The notes below the pieces were generated by a model. It searched no databases and was not told the origin of the DNA. It was given only the letters and a program-made list of their open reading frames with translations. Below, in pieces: positions 25,543 through 37,421 of a stretch of 64,000 nucleotides of DNA (positions are counted from its first letter, which is position 1; every line of letters starts with the position of its first letter). Source of the stretch: Turbatrix aceti (Eukaryota > Nematoda > Chromadorea > Rhabditida > Panagrolaimidae); assembly GCA_963969345.1 (NCBI GenBank), contig OZ017770.1:2055246-2119245 (forward strand), written 5' to 3'. A program made the position numbers and the translations under genes.

Positions 25543-25895
25543 TTAAGCGCCGGTGTTCTTGCGGCCGCCATTTCGACGATTCTTTCGGCCACCTTTCTTG
25601 CCTCCACGCTTTCCTCCACGGCGGTTTTTGCGCTTACGCTGGCCTTCTTCACCGTTTTTCTTATTTTGACGCTTCTTTGCTGCGCGGACGACGCGATGCA
25701 GCGCTTGCATGTCGGACGCGGCAGTCCAGACCTGAAAAAGATTGAATCAGATCAAAACAATGCTAGCAGGGGTCTTACATTCGTGTCGATGGCGGAAGAC
25801 GACGAAGCGACGGCTCGTTGAGCGTTGTGCGGGGCTGCCAGTGCGATCAGGGCAACGCACGTGAGGATGCCAAAAATTATAACCCAAGTTTTCAT
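25543..25895 (-). CDS. Small secreted Lys/Arg/Gly-rich protein
   Basis: Coding exons on the minus strand are 25895-25779 and 25731-25543, separated by a 47-nt GTAAG...TTTTTCAG intron, giving 101 residues. MKTWVIIFGILTCVALIALA is a clear signal peptide with likely cleavage before AAPHN. The mature part has no cysteine. Its second half is extremely basic: RAAKKRQNKKNG, RKRKNRRGGKRGG, KKGGRKNRRNGGRKN, ending TGA then stop. The composition is that of a cationic, nucleic-acid- or membrane-binding secreted peptide, or a precursor with many dibasic sites. The gene is easy to miss because both exons are short. It resembles the 3701-4044 gene in layout (signal peptide, one short intron, basic tail) but not clearly in sequence. 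Function is unknown. Confidence 0.65.
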
Positions 25896-27297
25896 TCTTG
25901 GCAGGAATAAGTTAGATAAGTTAAATTAATTATCCTGAAAAAAACATGAGTTCAGTTTCACATTTGGAGAATAAACTGAAGAAAAATCGCGAATGGGGGC
26001 AAACACAAGCACATCCTGGCTCAAAACGGCACTATTATGAGCGCGGATACTCGACTTTTACACCACCACCATTGCACCCTCCGCGCAGTCGCTTTGCTTT
26101 TCAAAGCAGGACGCGGCAAAGGCTTTTGGAGTACAGTCAGCGACCGCTGTCCCGATCTTGACCTCGGCGAACACGACCGCAATGCTGGGGCATGACAATC
26201 AATGCATCCGCATTCGTACCAACAATACAATGACCGGGACGGAGTGTTTTTTTTGTTCGGCATCGAGGCGAACACGTTTACCACTCCTCTCAATCACCTT
26301 TTGTATTCCTGACTGTACTGTATCACAGTCAGGAATGGTCTAGGAGTGGGGAAATTATTGCCACTTTTCAACGAACACCATCCCACTGTTGCTACGCCCC
26401 AAAATTTTCGGTGTAAATACACAGGCGGTCAAAAAGCCAAATTGAGCGATAATTGACGCCCCAAAAAGCTAAGCTTGGTAATCCGAAGGATTTGACAGCC
26501 GTGTCCTGTCTCCGAAACTGGTAAACGAAGGACCATCTTTGTGAAGAATTCAAAGCATTAAAGCATCTCTAAGTAAGACCCCAGCTTGAAGCGGACCATT
26601 TTAAGCGATGTGCAAGGTCAAACTGAAGAACAAACGACTATTTATTCACCTAATCAGGATGATTCACATTATCACACAAAAAAGAGACTATGAAGTCTGC
26701 ATTTTTAGAAAAAGCATGGGTTGTCATGGGACGGAATCTAAAATTGATATCGACGGAACACAGAGTAATGTACAATAGCAGTTTGCTTTGAACTTTTTCC
26801 GAATCCCGGTGACGAATGTAAGATTGCTTGAACCGTCGCAGGCCATAAATAGACAATTATGCACTTAAGAATTGAATCATTTGTTTTTATTTTGAGTAGA
26901 AAATAAAAAATATGAATGGTATAAGTTTAGCAACTGGATTACATCATTAGTACATCAATTTCAATTTTTTCAACGATTTTGTAGTTAAAAGAAACTTATT
27001 GTACAGCTAATTTGAGAGTAAAATTAAAATTTTTGCATAGAATGAAAAATAAAAGAAATCACACCTGCGCTGAAATTTGTGGCGAGACAGGTTTCGCTAA
27101 CATAAGATTGATGTGATGGAACAATGACGTCAGCGCGCGGACTTTGAAGGCAACAGTAAGTGCCGACAAGGGTATGGCCGTTTATAAACGGTCATTCATA
27201 GTAAATACGAGACCAAAGATACTAAAATCAACAACAAAAAATATTGTAAAAATTCAAAAAATACTAAAAATTTTTACAGTTATTTCATTCGTCCTTT
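25896..27297. other. Intergenic region
   Basis: No supportable gene is seen. It contains the compound hairpin at 26281-26349 and an AT-rich second half. Confidence 0.4.
26281..26349. repeat. Compound inverted repeat (hairpin)
   Basis: ATTCCTGACTGT (26305-26316) is followed after 8 nt by its perfect reverse complement ACAGTCAGGAAT (26325-26336). Outside this, CCACTCCT (26281-26288) pairs with AGGAGTGG (26342-26349). The result is a two-level stem with an asymmetric internal loop. Confidence 0.6.
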
Positions 27298-27541
27298 GTC
27301 AGGTGCATTGTTGTTTTCTTGTTCTTTTCGGCTGAAATCTCGTGCCGGAAAGAAAGCGGATCTCAAGGCTTCTGTTGAATTTTCAACGCTTCCAAACGGC
27401 ACGTTACGGCAGTATGCCACAATGAACCGACGCATCGATCTTCTTAATAAGAGTATCAAAGAGAAAGTTTTGGAACAATGAACTCTATCAATCTGTCCGC
27501 TTTTTGATTGGCAGTCCAAGGCCGTCAAACTTCATCGAATC
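27298..27541 (+). pseudogene. GET1/WRB-like coiled-coil fragment
   Basis: An exon-like stretch follows a CTTTGTCAG acceptor and reads AGKKADLKASVEFSTLPNG, then LRQYATMNRRIDLLNKSIKE. After a 48-nt GTTTTG...GGCAG intron it continues SKAVKLHRIHAVKLR and then stops. The order resembles the cytosolic coiled coil of WRB/GET1 ('DEFARYAKLERKINKMTDKLK ... AQLAKIK'), the ER receptor for tail-anchored proteins. The N-terminal membrane helix and the two C-terminal ones are not found nearby, so this is probably a remnant. The similarity is modest and could be chance coiled-coil likeness. Confidence 0.3.
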
Positions 27542-29662
27542 CACGCCGTCAAACTTCGAAAGGCAGTTTGACGTGCTTAAGCAGCATTTCATTAAACTTG
27601 GATTCGAAAATTGAACACAGATCATTCGGTGTAGCAAAAGCATTTTATTTTTGATTGTAGAGTGAAGGCGGAAAGCTTTGTCGAATCCACGTCATCGAAC
27701 TTCAAGCACTGTTTTGAAATTTGAACAGTTTTGTAATCGTCGTAAAAATTTTTAAATTTTAAAAATTTAAAAATTAAAACATTTTTCCATTTTTTTAATT
27801 TTAAATTTTTTTTCCTTTTCAGTAAATTTTTTTTGTTGTTTTCACTTGGAATAAATAAATGCTGCTTAAAATTTTTTCATTAAATACAGTGCTCTGTCAA
27901 AGGCTTTAGCAAAAAAAATATGGCACATTTTCTTACCTAACAGTGACTGCCCTTATTACCGGTGCAGACAGAACCTGACACAATTAAATCTCCAAAACAC
28001 ATTAGAATTAAAAATATATTTACAATTTGAAAAAATTACTGCTTGTGTCTTTTAAGATATCAATTTGAAAAAATTACTGCATGTGTCTTTAATTGATCAT
28101 TTAAAAATATACTACAAAATACTTAACTAATGTTAAAGTGTTTTTTTATCAGCAATTCATTTGATAATAACCACATTTTATGCAATATACACCTGAACAT
28201 CTGTTAATTCATCCACCTGCATAAAAATAGTACATCTTAGTCCTGCCTTTTGTTTTGCAAACATATCCTGATGACTAACTGTCATAAGGATTCCACACGC
28301 CTCATCTGTGACATGCATATTGCGATCTTCATCATGAGCATATACCACATTTACCGGTCTTCTTGTTACGTCGCTCGCATGTCAGTGTTAAAAATGTTCA
28401 TTAAAACGTTGTTAAATTTTAAATGTTATATTTATAGTGTCAACGTGATTGTTTATAACAAGAAATAATATTTGTTAAATGTTTTATTCATTTTGAAGTT
28501 ATCATACAGAAAAAAACGCACATTTTTGTCCAGTGCATTGATTCCAAGGTAAAGTAATTCAAACAATTCCTTCAAACCACTAATTGAATTAAATGTTCGT
28601 CACTATTGCGGGCGTTTTGATCGATCACAAAAAGTGCTTCTCTTTTTATTTTGTTTTTCTGTCGAACAAACCTTCAGTGGTCCACAGATTTTTTTTCGTA
28701 AAATGCTTTATAACGATGCTATTTTTTCCTAACATTTGGTGTGACCTTTCAAACATTTGTTGCTGAAGGGGGGTAAAAAACACGGGTATGTCCTCGTCTT
28801 CTTGTTCCACCCAAAAGCATGACGCAAGTCCTCTCACAACTGATCGCAAACGTGCGCCGTGGGAGGGGAAAGCATTGCATTGTTTTTTCTGAGTTTGAAA
28901 CCATCAATTGATTGCTGCCTGAAAATAAGGCGTTTCTACTGACGACTGAAAACTGCGAAATTTGTGGCTTTATTGCGAGTTGACATGCAATGCTCCTGTC
29001 TCATGTTAGCTGCATAAAAAAGCTGCTCTTTTCTTTTTTGTTGCGATGATTTGCTCTGTTTTGTTGTCCGATGATTCAGAATATACTCGTGTGCAACATC
29101 TAATTTTTACGAATCGTCTAACCTCTAGGAAGCTCGTTGAAAGACAAACACTTCTGCTCTAAGCAAATAGCCGGCTACATTTAGTCTCCTGCTGCTACTA
29201 CCCCGTGCATACCCACGCTTTGTTTCCCCAGGTAGACAGTCAAGTAATTCCACGCACTTAAAAAAGTCAGCGACCGCAATTGCGCGTTTTTTGAGATTTT
29301 TGATCGTCTGTCATTTTTGTTGCGTTTGATAAATTTAGATAACCCGCCGCTTGGGGGGCACAGTGCTGCAGCCGGCATCTGCTTTTAGAGGCGTGCAGCC
29401 TTGCAAGGCTAACGAACTATCAAATTTCGGGGACCAAATCGATTTCTATTGTTGTCAATTTTAGAAGCATGGTTTTTTTTATTTCTTGACGTTTGGCGCT
29501 TTCCTTTTTTTATAAACTTTGACAGACTGACAAGGGCGTTTTCTTTTCAATGCAAACGAGTTTATTATTGTTTTATGCGTACCTGGGGGGTGCTTTTATC
29601 GTCCGTCATAATGTTATCGACACGTTTTTATCTTGCGATTATGTCACCTTATATTTTTAGCC
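27542..29662. other. AT-rich intergenic region
   Basis: No gene is seen. It contains the word TCGAATCCACG near 27536 and again near 27681, a low-complexity A/T tract near 27740-27830 and a short tandem repeat near 28023. The acceptor TATTTTTAG, ending at 29660, leads into the next gene. Confidence 0.4.
28023..28090. repeat. Two-copy tandem repeat, period 38
   Basis: CAATTTGAAAAAATTACTGC begins at 28023 and again at 28061. The following TTGTGTCTTT / ATGTGTCTTT also matches. It is a small local duplication. Confidence 0.6.
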
Positions 29663-30582
29663 ATGGCCAAGTACGAAAATAGGCGCTACTACGGGGGAAA
29701 TTCGTATGCACCTGCTCCGAGTGCTCCGAGCTTGGATATCACGATCAACCAGGTATGTGTTGACTGTTTATTTATTTTCATGTAAATATGATTGATCATT
29801 AAAGCACACGGGTAATCCATCTCCGTACAAGGCACCAAATAACCGGCGCCCTCCACCGATGATGGCGCCCCCGCCGCCGCCTGTCTACGGTGCCAGCAGC
29901 ATTTACAGCGAGCCAATGTGGATTGACAAATTTTCCCAGAAAAAAAATCGTGGCATGTTTCGTGCTTGTCTTATTCAGGTTTTTCTTTCAGGTTCGTTTG
30001 CGCTGTTTTTTCTTCAAAATTAATTAATTTCTTATTTTGTTTCTATTTTTAGCCGCTCTCCTGGCGTGTGGCATCTGGGCTCTTCGCGATGCTCCTCTCT
30101 ACCTGCCATACTACTCCGCAATCTGGGCTGCTGCCATCTTTTTGTTGAACTCAGTTGCCGGAAGTCTAGCTGCCAGGTATGACATCCACAACCTTTACCT
30201 CGCCCACCTGGCGCTGTCGATTACTTCTATCCTCATTGCTGTCGTCTCTGCCATGTTAGCCGCACGTCACTGGTATCTCCTGGGCACAGACAAGCATCCA
30301 ACAGTCAATCGAAACACTGCCTTTTGCTTTGTTGCCAGCTACGATGCCAATCGAATCAGCTACATTTTCAATCACATGAAACAGTACAACTTTGCAGAAT
30401 GCGCTTATCAACTCAAGGTCGGTCTCGCTGTCAACAGCGCACAAATTGTTGTTTCCGTCATCATTGGTAAGACAAACTCTTTGAATTCTTTTTTCATACA
30501 AAATGATTTGCCTGCAGCCTTTTTGAACATGATTTCTTTCTTCATGTGCTTGAAGAGAACGTGCATCAATCACTGCGTTTAA
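29663..30582 (+). CDS. Four-pass membrane protein with proline-rich N-terminus
   Basis: Coding exons are 29663-29752, 29805-29991, 30053-30466 and 30518-30582, giving 251 residues. Residues 1-80 are cytosolic-type, Tyr/Pro-rich (RRPPPMMAPPPPPVYGA). Four hydrophobic helices follow at about 82-104, 110-135, 140-165 and 210-242. Between helices three and four is a loop of about 45 residues with two cysteines. The layout recalls tetraspan families such as MARVEL or MS4A-type proteins, but I cannot assign a family. The start lies two bases after an unpaired acceptor (TATTTTTAG), which suggests trans-splicing. An AATAAA sits about 80 nt after the stop. Confidence 0.7.
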
Positions 30583-31186
30583 GAATCCACAGACTACCTG
30601 AGATCTCTAATTTTGAATCAAGTATGAAAATGCTATTGCTATGTATAATTTAACATGCGAATGAAAATAAATGAAAGTTTTTGTTTGGAAATGTTGAACT
30701 TCTCAAGATTGGAAAATGAATCAATTATTTTTTTCTATAACCAAAAATCAAACGTAAAGTTGGAAAGGAAAAAGAGGCTAAAGAAGTGAATTCGTGACAG
30801 TAGTCTTAAAAATATATATTTATTTTTCTATACAATACTAAGTTTTGAAATTGAGATTCTGTGAAAAGAATCATAGTAACCGTAACAAAGCAACTATGTA
30901 GAGCATAAATGTATATCGTAACCGGGCAATTAAAACACAGACAAATGAGAACAGAAATAAAAAGAACACGTCGCGTGCATGAAGAAAGATCAACGGTGGT
31001 TGCAGTCGAAGGCAACGGAAGGTAGCGTTCCACTCTCTCCTACTCCAGAATCAACGTCACATTCGGAGCCAAGTTGTTTCAAGAGTGAAACACTGTCAGA
31101 AAGCGACAGACAGCTGGTGAAAGCTTGACGATAGCTGCAAGATCGTTTGTGTGGGATTTGTTGAGATAGCACTCTGCACTGTGTCG
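30583..31186. other. Convergent intergenic region
   Basis: This stretch contains the 3' ends of the four-pass membrane gene (+) and the RILP-like gene (-). Frames that cross it are extensions of the RILP-like last exons read in the wrong phase. Confidence 0.5.
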
Positions 31187-32951
31187 TTATCTCTTGACCG
31201 GGGACCGTTTGGGAGAATTTGTCTTGAACAAACCGGTAAAGCTGAAAAAATATATTTAGTAAACCAGAATCATTTTTCATAATAAACTTACAATTTGCTA
31301 ATTGCACCTTCTTTCTTGGAAGCCTGGGGATAAAGTTTTTCGAAGGGTTCACGGTTAATTGGCCCGTAAACGATGCATTCTTCTGTGCTGAAAACGTTTT
31401 CTTGTCAAGATTTGTCCTGTGGGTCAAAAAACGACATCTATTACCCATTTGACGGCGGTAATAACTCAACAGGGGTAGGAAGAGAGCTGGTCGAGGGCGA
31501 TGGGCTACAACCACAACCACAAAATGAATATACAACATCACGTTGGACCATAACAATTAAACAAACCTCATGAAGTCATCGAGTCTATCAAAGGCATCCG
31601 CATTGCCTGATTTGAAGCTTTCGAGTTCGGATTCTAGTTCTGAGATTCGTTCAACCAGTTTGACCTTAGAAGCAAGAACTTCAGATAACTCGTTTTCGGT
31701 ATAACGGGGTTGATCCTGGCAAGCTAAGCTGTTGTGAAACTGCAAGAACATGTTAGGCGTACAAAGGCAAGAGAAACAAACGACAGATTTTCAAGCAGTC
31801 GACTTACTTGTTCGACGTCGTGATCTGAAGATTTCTGAATGAGATCCTGAAGTGCATGGTGCGTGCTGATGTTGTCATCGACAGCGGACTGCAATTTGAT
31901 TTTCATTTCCTCTTTCGCACGTGACAGCGTTCGTCCCTGTTGAAAGAGCTTGCGATTTTTACGCAAAAGTTCGTGGTTTTGATTGTACAGCTTTTCGAGG
32001 TTATTTTGGAGCTGCAATGAAACGGTGAATCATTGTTGACGGATAACTCATCAAAAATCCAAAACATACATTCAGAACAAACGATTCTTCAATGGATAGC
32101 CTCTCTTCCAGTTCCTTTGACCTCTCTCGTTCCTTTGTGATTCGTTCCCGCAAGTTGTGAACAAGTGATGACTCATCCTCGTCTTTCTCACTTTCTGAAA
32201 ATCATTCGTAGTCAAAATGTAACACTTCCGATACATTAACTTGATAAAGCGACCAACACAGTGATTATTGCGAAATTTTCAATCACAGTGAACAGAATCA
32301 AGAAAAAAATGAACTAATGGGATTTTCTGCTTCAAGAATTTGCAAACAGCAGTGAATTGGGCATATGTCAAAAATTGGAGCAAATGGATGGGACTTACTC
32401 TGGTACTGGACGTCATTTTCCATCTCTCTGACAGATTTCAGACGTTGTCGGAGCTCTTTATTCTCCTCGGTAAGCTTTTCGATTGAATCGATTGCTTTGT
32501 CGCGTTCCTCGTTGTACGATTGCTCCAGTTCAGCCAATTCCTGCAAGAAAAGGAAACCACATGAATGAAACGATAAAACTGCAATCAATTTCAATATTGA
32601 ACGGAAACTCACATCGTGAAGGTCCTTTTTCTCCTTGCTTTTTCTGGTGATATCTTTCTGAAGCCTCTCGATTACATCAGCTTGCTCGGTTGCGCGCTGG
32701 ACTTCGATGTCGTAGAGACTTTTGTACTTATGCAGCTCTTCCATGGCCAGCATGATGCAGGGCGTTAAACCAAACACCGAATCCTCACCAAAGCGAGATT
32801 GCAGGTGCATGAGTTCGTGCTTGATAGGAGTGATAATTTCGATAACGTCATGGCTCAGCATTCTCGTTGGACTGATACTTGGCGAGCTATGCACCGGACT
32901 TGCCATAGTCTCGTACACGTCGCAGACAGACGAGGATTCCAACCTAAGCAT
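31187..32951 (-). CDS. RILP-like protein (RH1/RH2 coiled coil)
   Basis: Coding exons on the minus strand are 32951-32613, 32540-32399, 32194-32070, 32011-31808, 31739-31567, 31387-31292 and 31241-31187, giving 377 residues. RILP-like proteins bind active Rab8/10/36-type GTPases through RH2 and connect vesicles to motors through RH1. Residues about 6-75 are an RH1-like segment (SSVCDVYETMA, then FGEDSVFGLTPCIMLAMEEL). A long coiled coil follows (about 85-270). RH2 starts with DQPRYTENELSEVLASKVKL near residue 280, as in the family's 'RPRFTLQELRDVLQERN'. It ends with EGAISKFFTGLFK, like the conserved short hydrophobic end of RILPL proteins. The start at 32951 is the first ATG in frame ahead of RH1. 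An upstream exon is possible. Confidence 0.75.
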
Positions 32952-35151
32952 GATGTTCTTCAACGAAATAAATCCAACATCAAATGCACAAGACTCGTTG
33001 ACGACGCGGTGACTGTTTGAACAATTCAGGACGCAAAAAACACGCGCGCGCAGCACTCACCCAGTCGAAAAGATGAATCACGCTGAATTTTTTTTCTCGT
33101 TCAACGGTAAGCGTTATTCGTAGAAAAAAAACATTTATGTGATGGATATGAAAGAAGATGCATTACATATGGCGGACCATATTGGTCTTCAATAGATGGG
33201 TCGAAGGCTTTGTTGACGGCATAATAACATAAACGTAAATACAGAATGCGAACAATGGCTTAACTCGCTGTCACGATGGACAAGTTTTTGACAAAATAAG
33301 GATAAATTGTGCTTGTAGCTCCGTAGCTACGTTTTTTTCATAGTCCAAAGCTATTCCGGTAGCGGAGAAAAAAAGCAATGAGCCTGACATGACATGAGCT
33401 TTAAAGAGAAGAAAAATGGGCAACCAACACTAAATACAAGGAGCATTATCATGATGTTACCCAAGACTTAATGCGTGTACAACAAAACGCACAGTGCCGT
33501 AACGGAGTAATGCTCTTCATCCATATGTACACAAAGACAAAAAAAGGAAATCGCCGCCAGCAGGAGTGAGAATTCCGCAATGAACGCTCTCGACATTATT
33601 TTCCGACATATTTCAAAAACTGCGTGCACAAAAAAAAGCGAGTATGAAAAGTGTCAGGCCATAACATAACACAGTGTACTGCAACTTTTGATAACCACCA
33701 ACAAACTAAGTCATGACTGCTATCCCCCTCATTCTGCGGACTTTGAGAAGCGCAAACAACTTTTTAGACGTCCTATGAGAATTCGCATAAATGTGCCCTA
33801 CAATCAAGCGGGCGGAAGAGAGAAAAAAAGCATAACCAATTTTTAGTCGAGATCAATTAGGCAAAGCTCATGAATAACAATGATTTGGAAGCAATTTGCA
33901 GAAGAAAGAGAACGCACGCTAAGGAGCTCAGAAAAAATAAGGACCCCATCGATTTTATCCAATTTAGTGTTGGACAAAGACAAAAAATGTGGCGTTGAAG
34001 ACGCCAAAAGGAAGGAAATTTGGCCCCTTTGAACGTTGTATAGCAGCAGTTGTACTCGCCCTATTCTTTTACGTAGTATAGTGCCAAAAAAAGAGTGTAT
34101 ACGTCATCGAACCAACATAATTTAATTTCCTTTCCAAGAGAGTAAAAATAAATAATCAACTCCTGCGAAAAACACTGCACGAGAGAAAACCGCAGAGAAG
34201 AGTGACTGCGCTCAACGATAAGCGCAAATCATGACGACTAAAAAAAGTGTCATCAGCGCAAGCAAAATTTATAAGCATAGGGATTTGCAGACAGATCAAT
34301 ATGCGAACAGTTAACGACGTTCACAGAGAGGAGAATTAAGAAAAAAATTGATCCGATCCAGTTGAAGAGCAGAGGTTGAAGAGCAAAAGCTTGCATTTCA
34401 CCGGCTTCACCTTTTGCTCACGCGCAAACAATGAATCAGCTGGTCGTAAAAAAAAAGCAGAAAACTTGGCGATGTATGACCAAACTTCACGATCATAGCG
34501 TGATCGCCTGCGGATCTCAAATCTCGGATCTCTCGAGCGCACACTCTTCACATCCAATCGTCGGGCAATCCCGAGTGTTTTGTTTGTAAGGGGGTTCAAA
34601 ATCACGAGACTTGCTCAGTTTTGCATACCAAGGTCAACAGAGAGTGAATGTGCATCAAGGAAGTAAGCGTCTGTCGAAAGATAAACATGTAATCAACAAA
34701 AAGACACAGCATAATGCACGGTGACACACCATAGGGGCTTAAAATAATACCTGCATGCTAGCCCGCTCTCATTGACTTGCTGATAAAAAGCCACCTCCCC
34801 TGACTTTTGATGTCATATGACAAAAAATAGAGCACTCTGGGCTGGTGTGTGCAATTAGAGGAAATAACGGCAAAAAGTTGCGTACTCGCAACATTGCATG
34901 CTTGTAAACAAATGTATAAAAAAGGACAAATATGCAAAAGGCAGGAAGGGAAGAAGGAAGACTTCGAAGATACTCACTCCTTTGTAAGTCGAGTGTTGCT
35001 CGATGCGTGCGCATTTTTGACCCGCCACGATTTTGGTGTAGCGTCTTCATTCCACGTCAGATTGTATCGCGAGTCCTTTAGCTGCTTGTTTTTTTATTGT
35101 TGCCTAAATTTTTGATCCCGGCTCTCCTATATCTAAGTTGTGCCCTTTCAG
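32952..35151. other. Divergent promoter region between RILP-like gene and TMED2
   Basis: No gene is seen in about 2.2 kb. It should contain both promoters. The plus-strand end has a CCCTTTCAG acceptor that abuts the TMED2 start codon directly. Confidence 0.45.
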
Positions 35152-35939
35152 ATGATGCGAGTCCTCTTCACCAGTCTGGGATTGCTCCTGCTAGCTGCCA
35201 GGGGAGCCGGCTACTTCATTGCCATTGATGCAAACGAGGAAAAATGTTTCTTTGAACGCGTAAATGCTGGTACCAGACTGGGTCTTATGTTTGAGGTTGC
35301 AGAAGGTGGATTTTTGGATATCGATGTTTCTGTAAGTCTTTTCGTTGATCCTGACTACGTGTATGATCCATTTGCTTGCTTCTCAGATCGTCGGACCCGA
35401 TCACAAAGAGATCTACAAGGGTGAACGCGAGAGTTCCGGAAAATACACCTTCGCCGCCCACATGGACGGCATCTACACCTACTGCTTCGGCAACAAGATG
35501 TCCACCATGACGCCCAAGATGGTTCTCTTCACTATGGACGTCGCCCTGCCGAACGTGCAGACCGGAGCTGGAGCTCTCCCCGGTTCTGACAACTCTACCG
35601 GTGAGTCTTTATAGTTTTCAGGCTTTTTCATGGTTTTTCACCTTTCAGCCGACGGCAAGAAGCTGGAGGAAATGATTCGTGAGTTGAGCAACAGTCTTAC
35701 GGCGGTCAAACACGAACAGGAGTACATGGAAGTTCGTGAACGGGTTCACCGAGGAAGTAAGTGTTTTTTATTATTTTCAAATTGTCATTTTTATTATTCT
35801 GTGATTTTTTTCAGTCAACGAGAACACAAACAGCCGCGTCGTAATCTGGGCACTGTTCGAATCGCTTGTACTTATTGCCGTTACTGCCGGTCAAGTCTTC
35901 TACCTGAAACGTTTCTTCGAAGTGCGTCGTGTTGTATAG
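35152..35939 (+). CDS. sel-9: p24-beta cargo receptor (TMED2 / SEL-9 type)
   Basis: Coding exons are 35152-35331, 35387-35600, 35649-35756 and 35815-35939, giving 208 residues, the normal length. A signal peptide ([20 protein letters not shown]) leads into the GOLD domain: [42 protein letters not shown] and [16 protein letters not shown], with the two conserved cysteines. A coiled coil ([19 protein letters not shown]), one transmembrane helix and the cytosolic tail [12 protein letters not shown] follow. The FF and basic signals in the tail are COPII/COPI binding motifs. The protein is almost superimposable on human TMED2. It cycles between ER and Golgi as part of p24 complexes. The ATG follows the acceptor CCCTTTCAG with no intervening base. 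Confidence 0.95.
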
Positions 35940-36212
35940 ATCTTGAAAAACACGTTGTAACTGTTTTTTTGTAATTTTATGCGCTAATTAATTATTTGAA
36001 GGGGTGTTTAGTGCTTTTGTACGTCGAGCCAGATAAAGTTAAATATTTTGTACTTAGCGTTGGAACTATGGCAGCAGAGTAATTCACGTTTATCATTGCT
36101 TGGTGGAATCTTGAACGAGCAAAGGACCTTGACATTTGATTGCCGGCGGTCAAACGTCTACCGCCTCCTACTCTCCCATGCGCACCAGACTTTTCCTTTT
36201 TTTACTTGAAAT

Positions 36213-36551
36213 ATGCGCCGCGCCGCCTCCGTTTCATGGCCTGATGACTATTTAGGGTGTTTTTTGTGCTTGACACTGTTCACCTTGTTGTATCCCATGT
36301 CCTGCTGGGTTTTTATGCTTGGTAACTCTCGAACGGGGCCAATGTCATCCTTGCAGCAGTACCTCTTTACGAGCGTTGTCTGCATACTTGCACTGTTTTA
36401 TGCGGCAAGAGGTAGTCGTCAAAGGGCACGTTGTACTCCTTCGTTGAGGGCTAACACTTCTTCACGGGTTGCTCGTATTGAACGTGTCGAGGTCGTTTCT
36501 ATTGTCCAAATTTCTGCAAAGCTGAACAGAAACCTACAAAACATGGGTTAA
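36213..36551 (+). CDS. Hypothetical small two-pass membrane protein
   Basis: A single open frame from an ATG gives 112 residues, with two hydrophobic helices (YLGCFLCLTLFTLLYPMSCW and QYLFTSVVCILALFYAA) and an Arg/Ser-rich C-terminus. It has no recognisable domain. It sits alone between TMED2 and the FBN-1-like gene on the same strand. No intron or acceptor helps the call, and it may be chance. Confidence 0.3.
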   Translation: MRRAASVSWPDDYLGCFLCLTLFTLLYPMSCWVFMLGNSRTGPMSSLQQYLFTSVVCILALFYAARGSRQRARCTPSLRANTSSRVARIERVEVVSIVQISAKLNRNLQNMG

Positions 36552-37421
36552 AAAAATTACCCAACTGACCTCCGGTAGTGAAATGACAAATTAGAGCAAT
36601 TCGTTGACCTTGTTATTTGTCAACTTTTGATTTCGCCCCATCCATTTTCGTTTTCACCGCTGTTTGCGCAAGCTGGCACTGTTGAACCGAAGACAAGACG
36701 AAGACAGTCGAACGCCTTGCATTCTTCATGACCTTTCCTTCATTCCTCCCGCTTTGTTGTAACTCCATAACAGGCCCTGTCTGAAGCGCGTACGGACGCG
36801 CGTAAATCAGTCATCAAACATACCTTTTCCTTTCAAGTCTGAACTTGTTAAACATTTTTGCCTTTCCTAATAAGTGCCCACTTGTCAAAAGGGATGGTTC
36901 CAACACCCGTGAACGTGCGTATAGGAGAGCGTGCCCGAAAGCAACTATTTCCCAGCAGTGGTGGAGCCTTATTTAAGAGTGACTTCGTGTCAAGTTGAAG
37001 ACAACACCAATCTTGAGTGCCACCGAAAAAATGTACGGAATGAGCAGCATGAGAGGTAACCATGTTTAGAAGTCGGTTTTTGGAGATGTTGCCAACCTTG
37101 ACATTCACACTCAATCTCACATTGCCCATTGCTCTATGCCTCATGCATTTTGCTCGTTTTACACACGATCTTACAAGACTGTGATTTTCGTTGCGTATCG
37201 AAAGGAAAAGTCCCATCCCCATGGTAGTACCGTTTGCAATTCTTCTGCCTTGCGTAAATCGAGATGAAGGTCATCTAAGGTGTTTGACGCCCGTCGCCAG
37301 GTGTTTTCCTCAAACTCCCATTTTCTTGTGATAACTTTGTTTGCGTGACTGACAATCCCATTTTGCAAAACCTATATTTTTTGTAGGTAGTCGCCTGGTT
37401 GTCAGCCGTAATCAAATTACA

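Noticed and set aside
25042..25821. A 259-codon open frame on the plus strand
   Set aside because: It lacks an ATG start, and its later part is the complement of the minus-strand basic-protein exons.
28646..28849. A 67-codon minus-strand frame
   Set aside because: Begins with TTG rather than ATG and has no supporting exon or domain.
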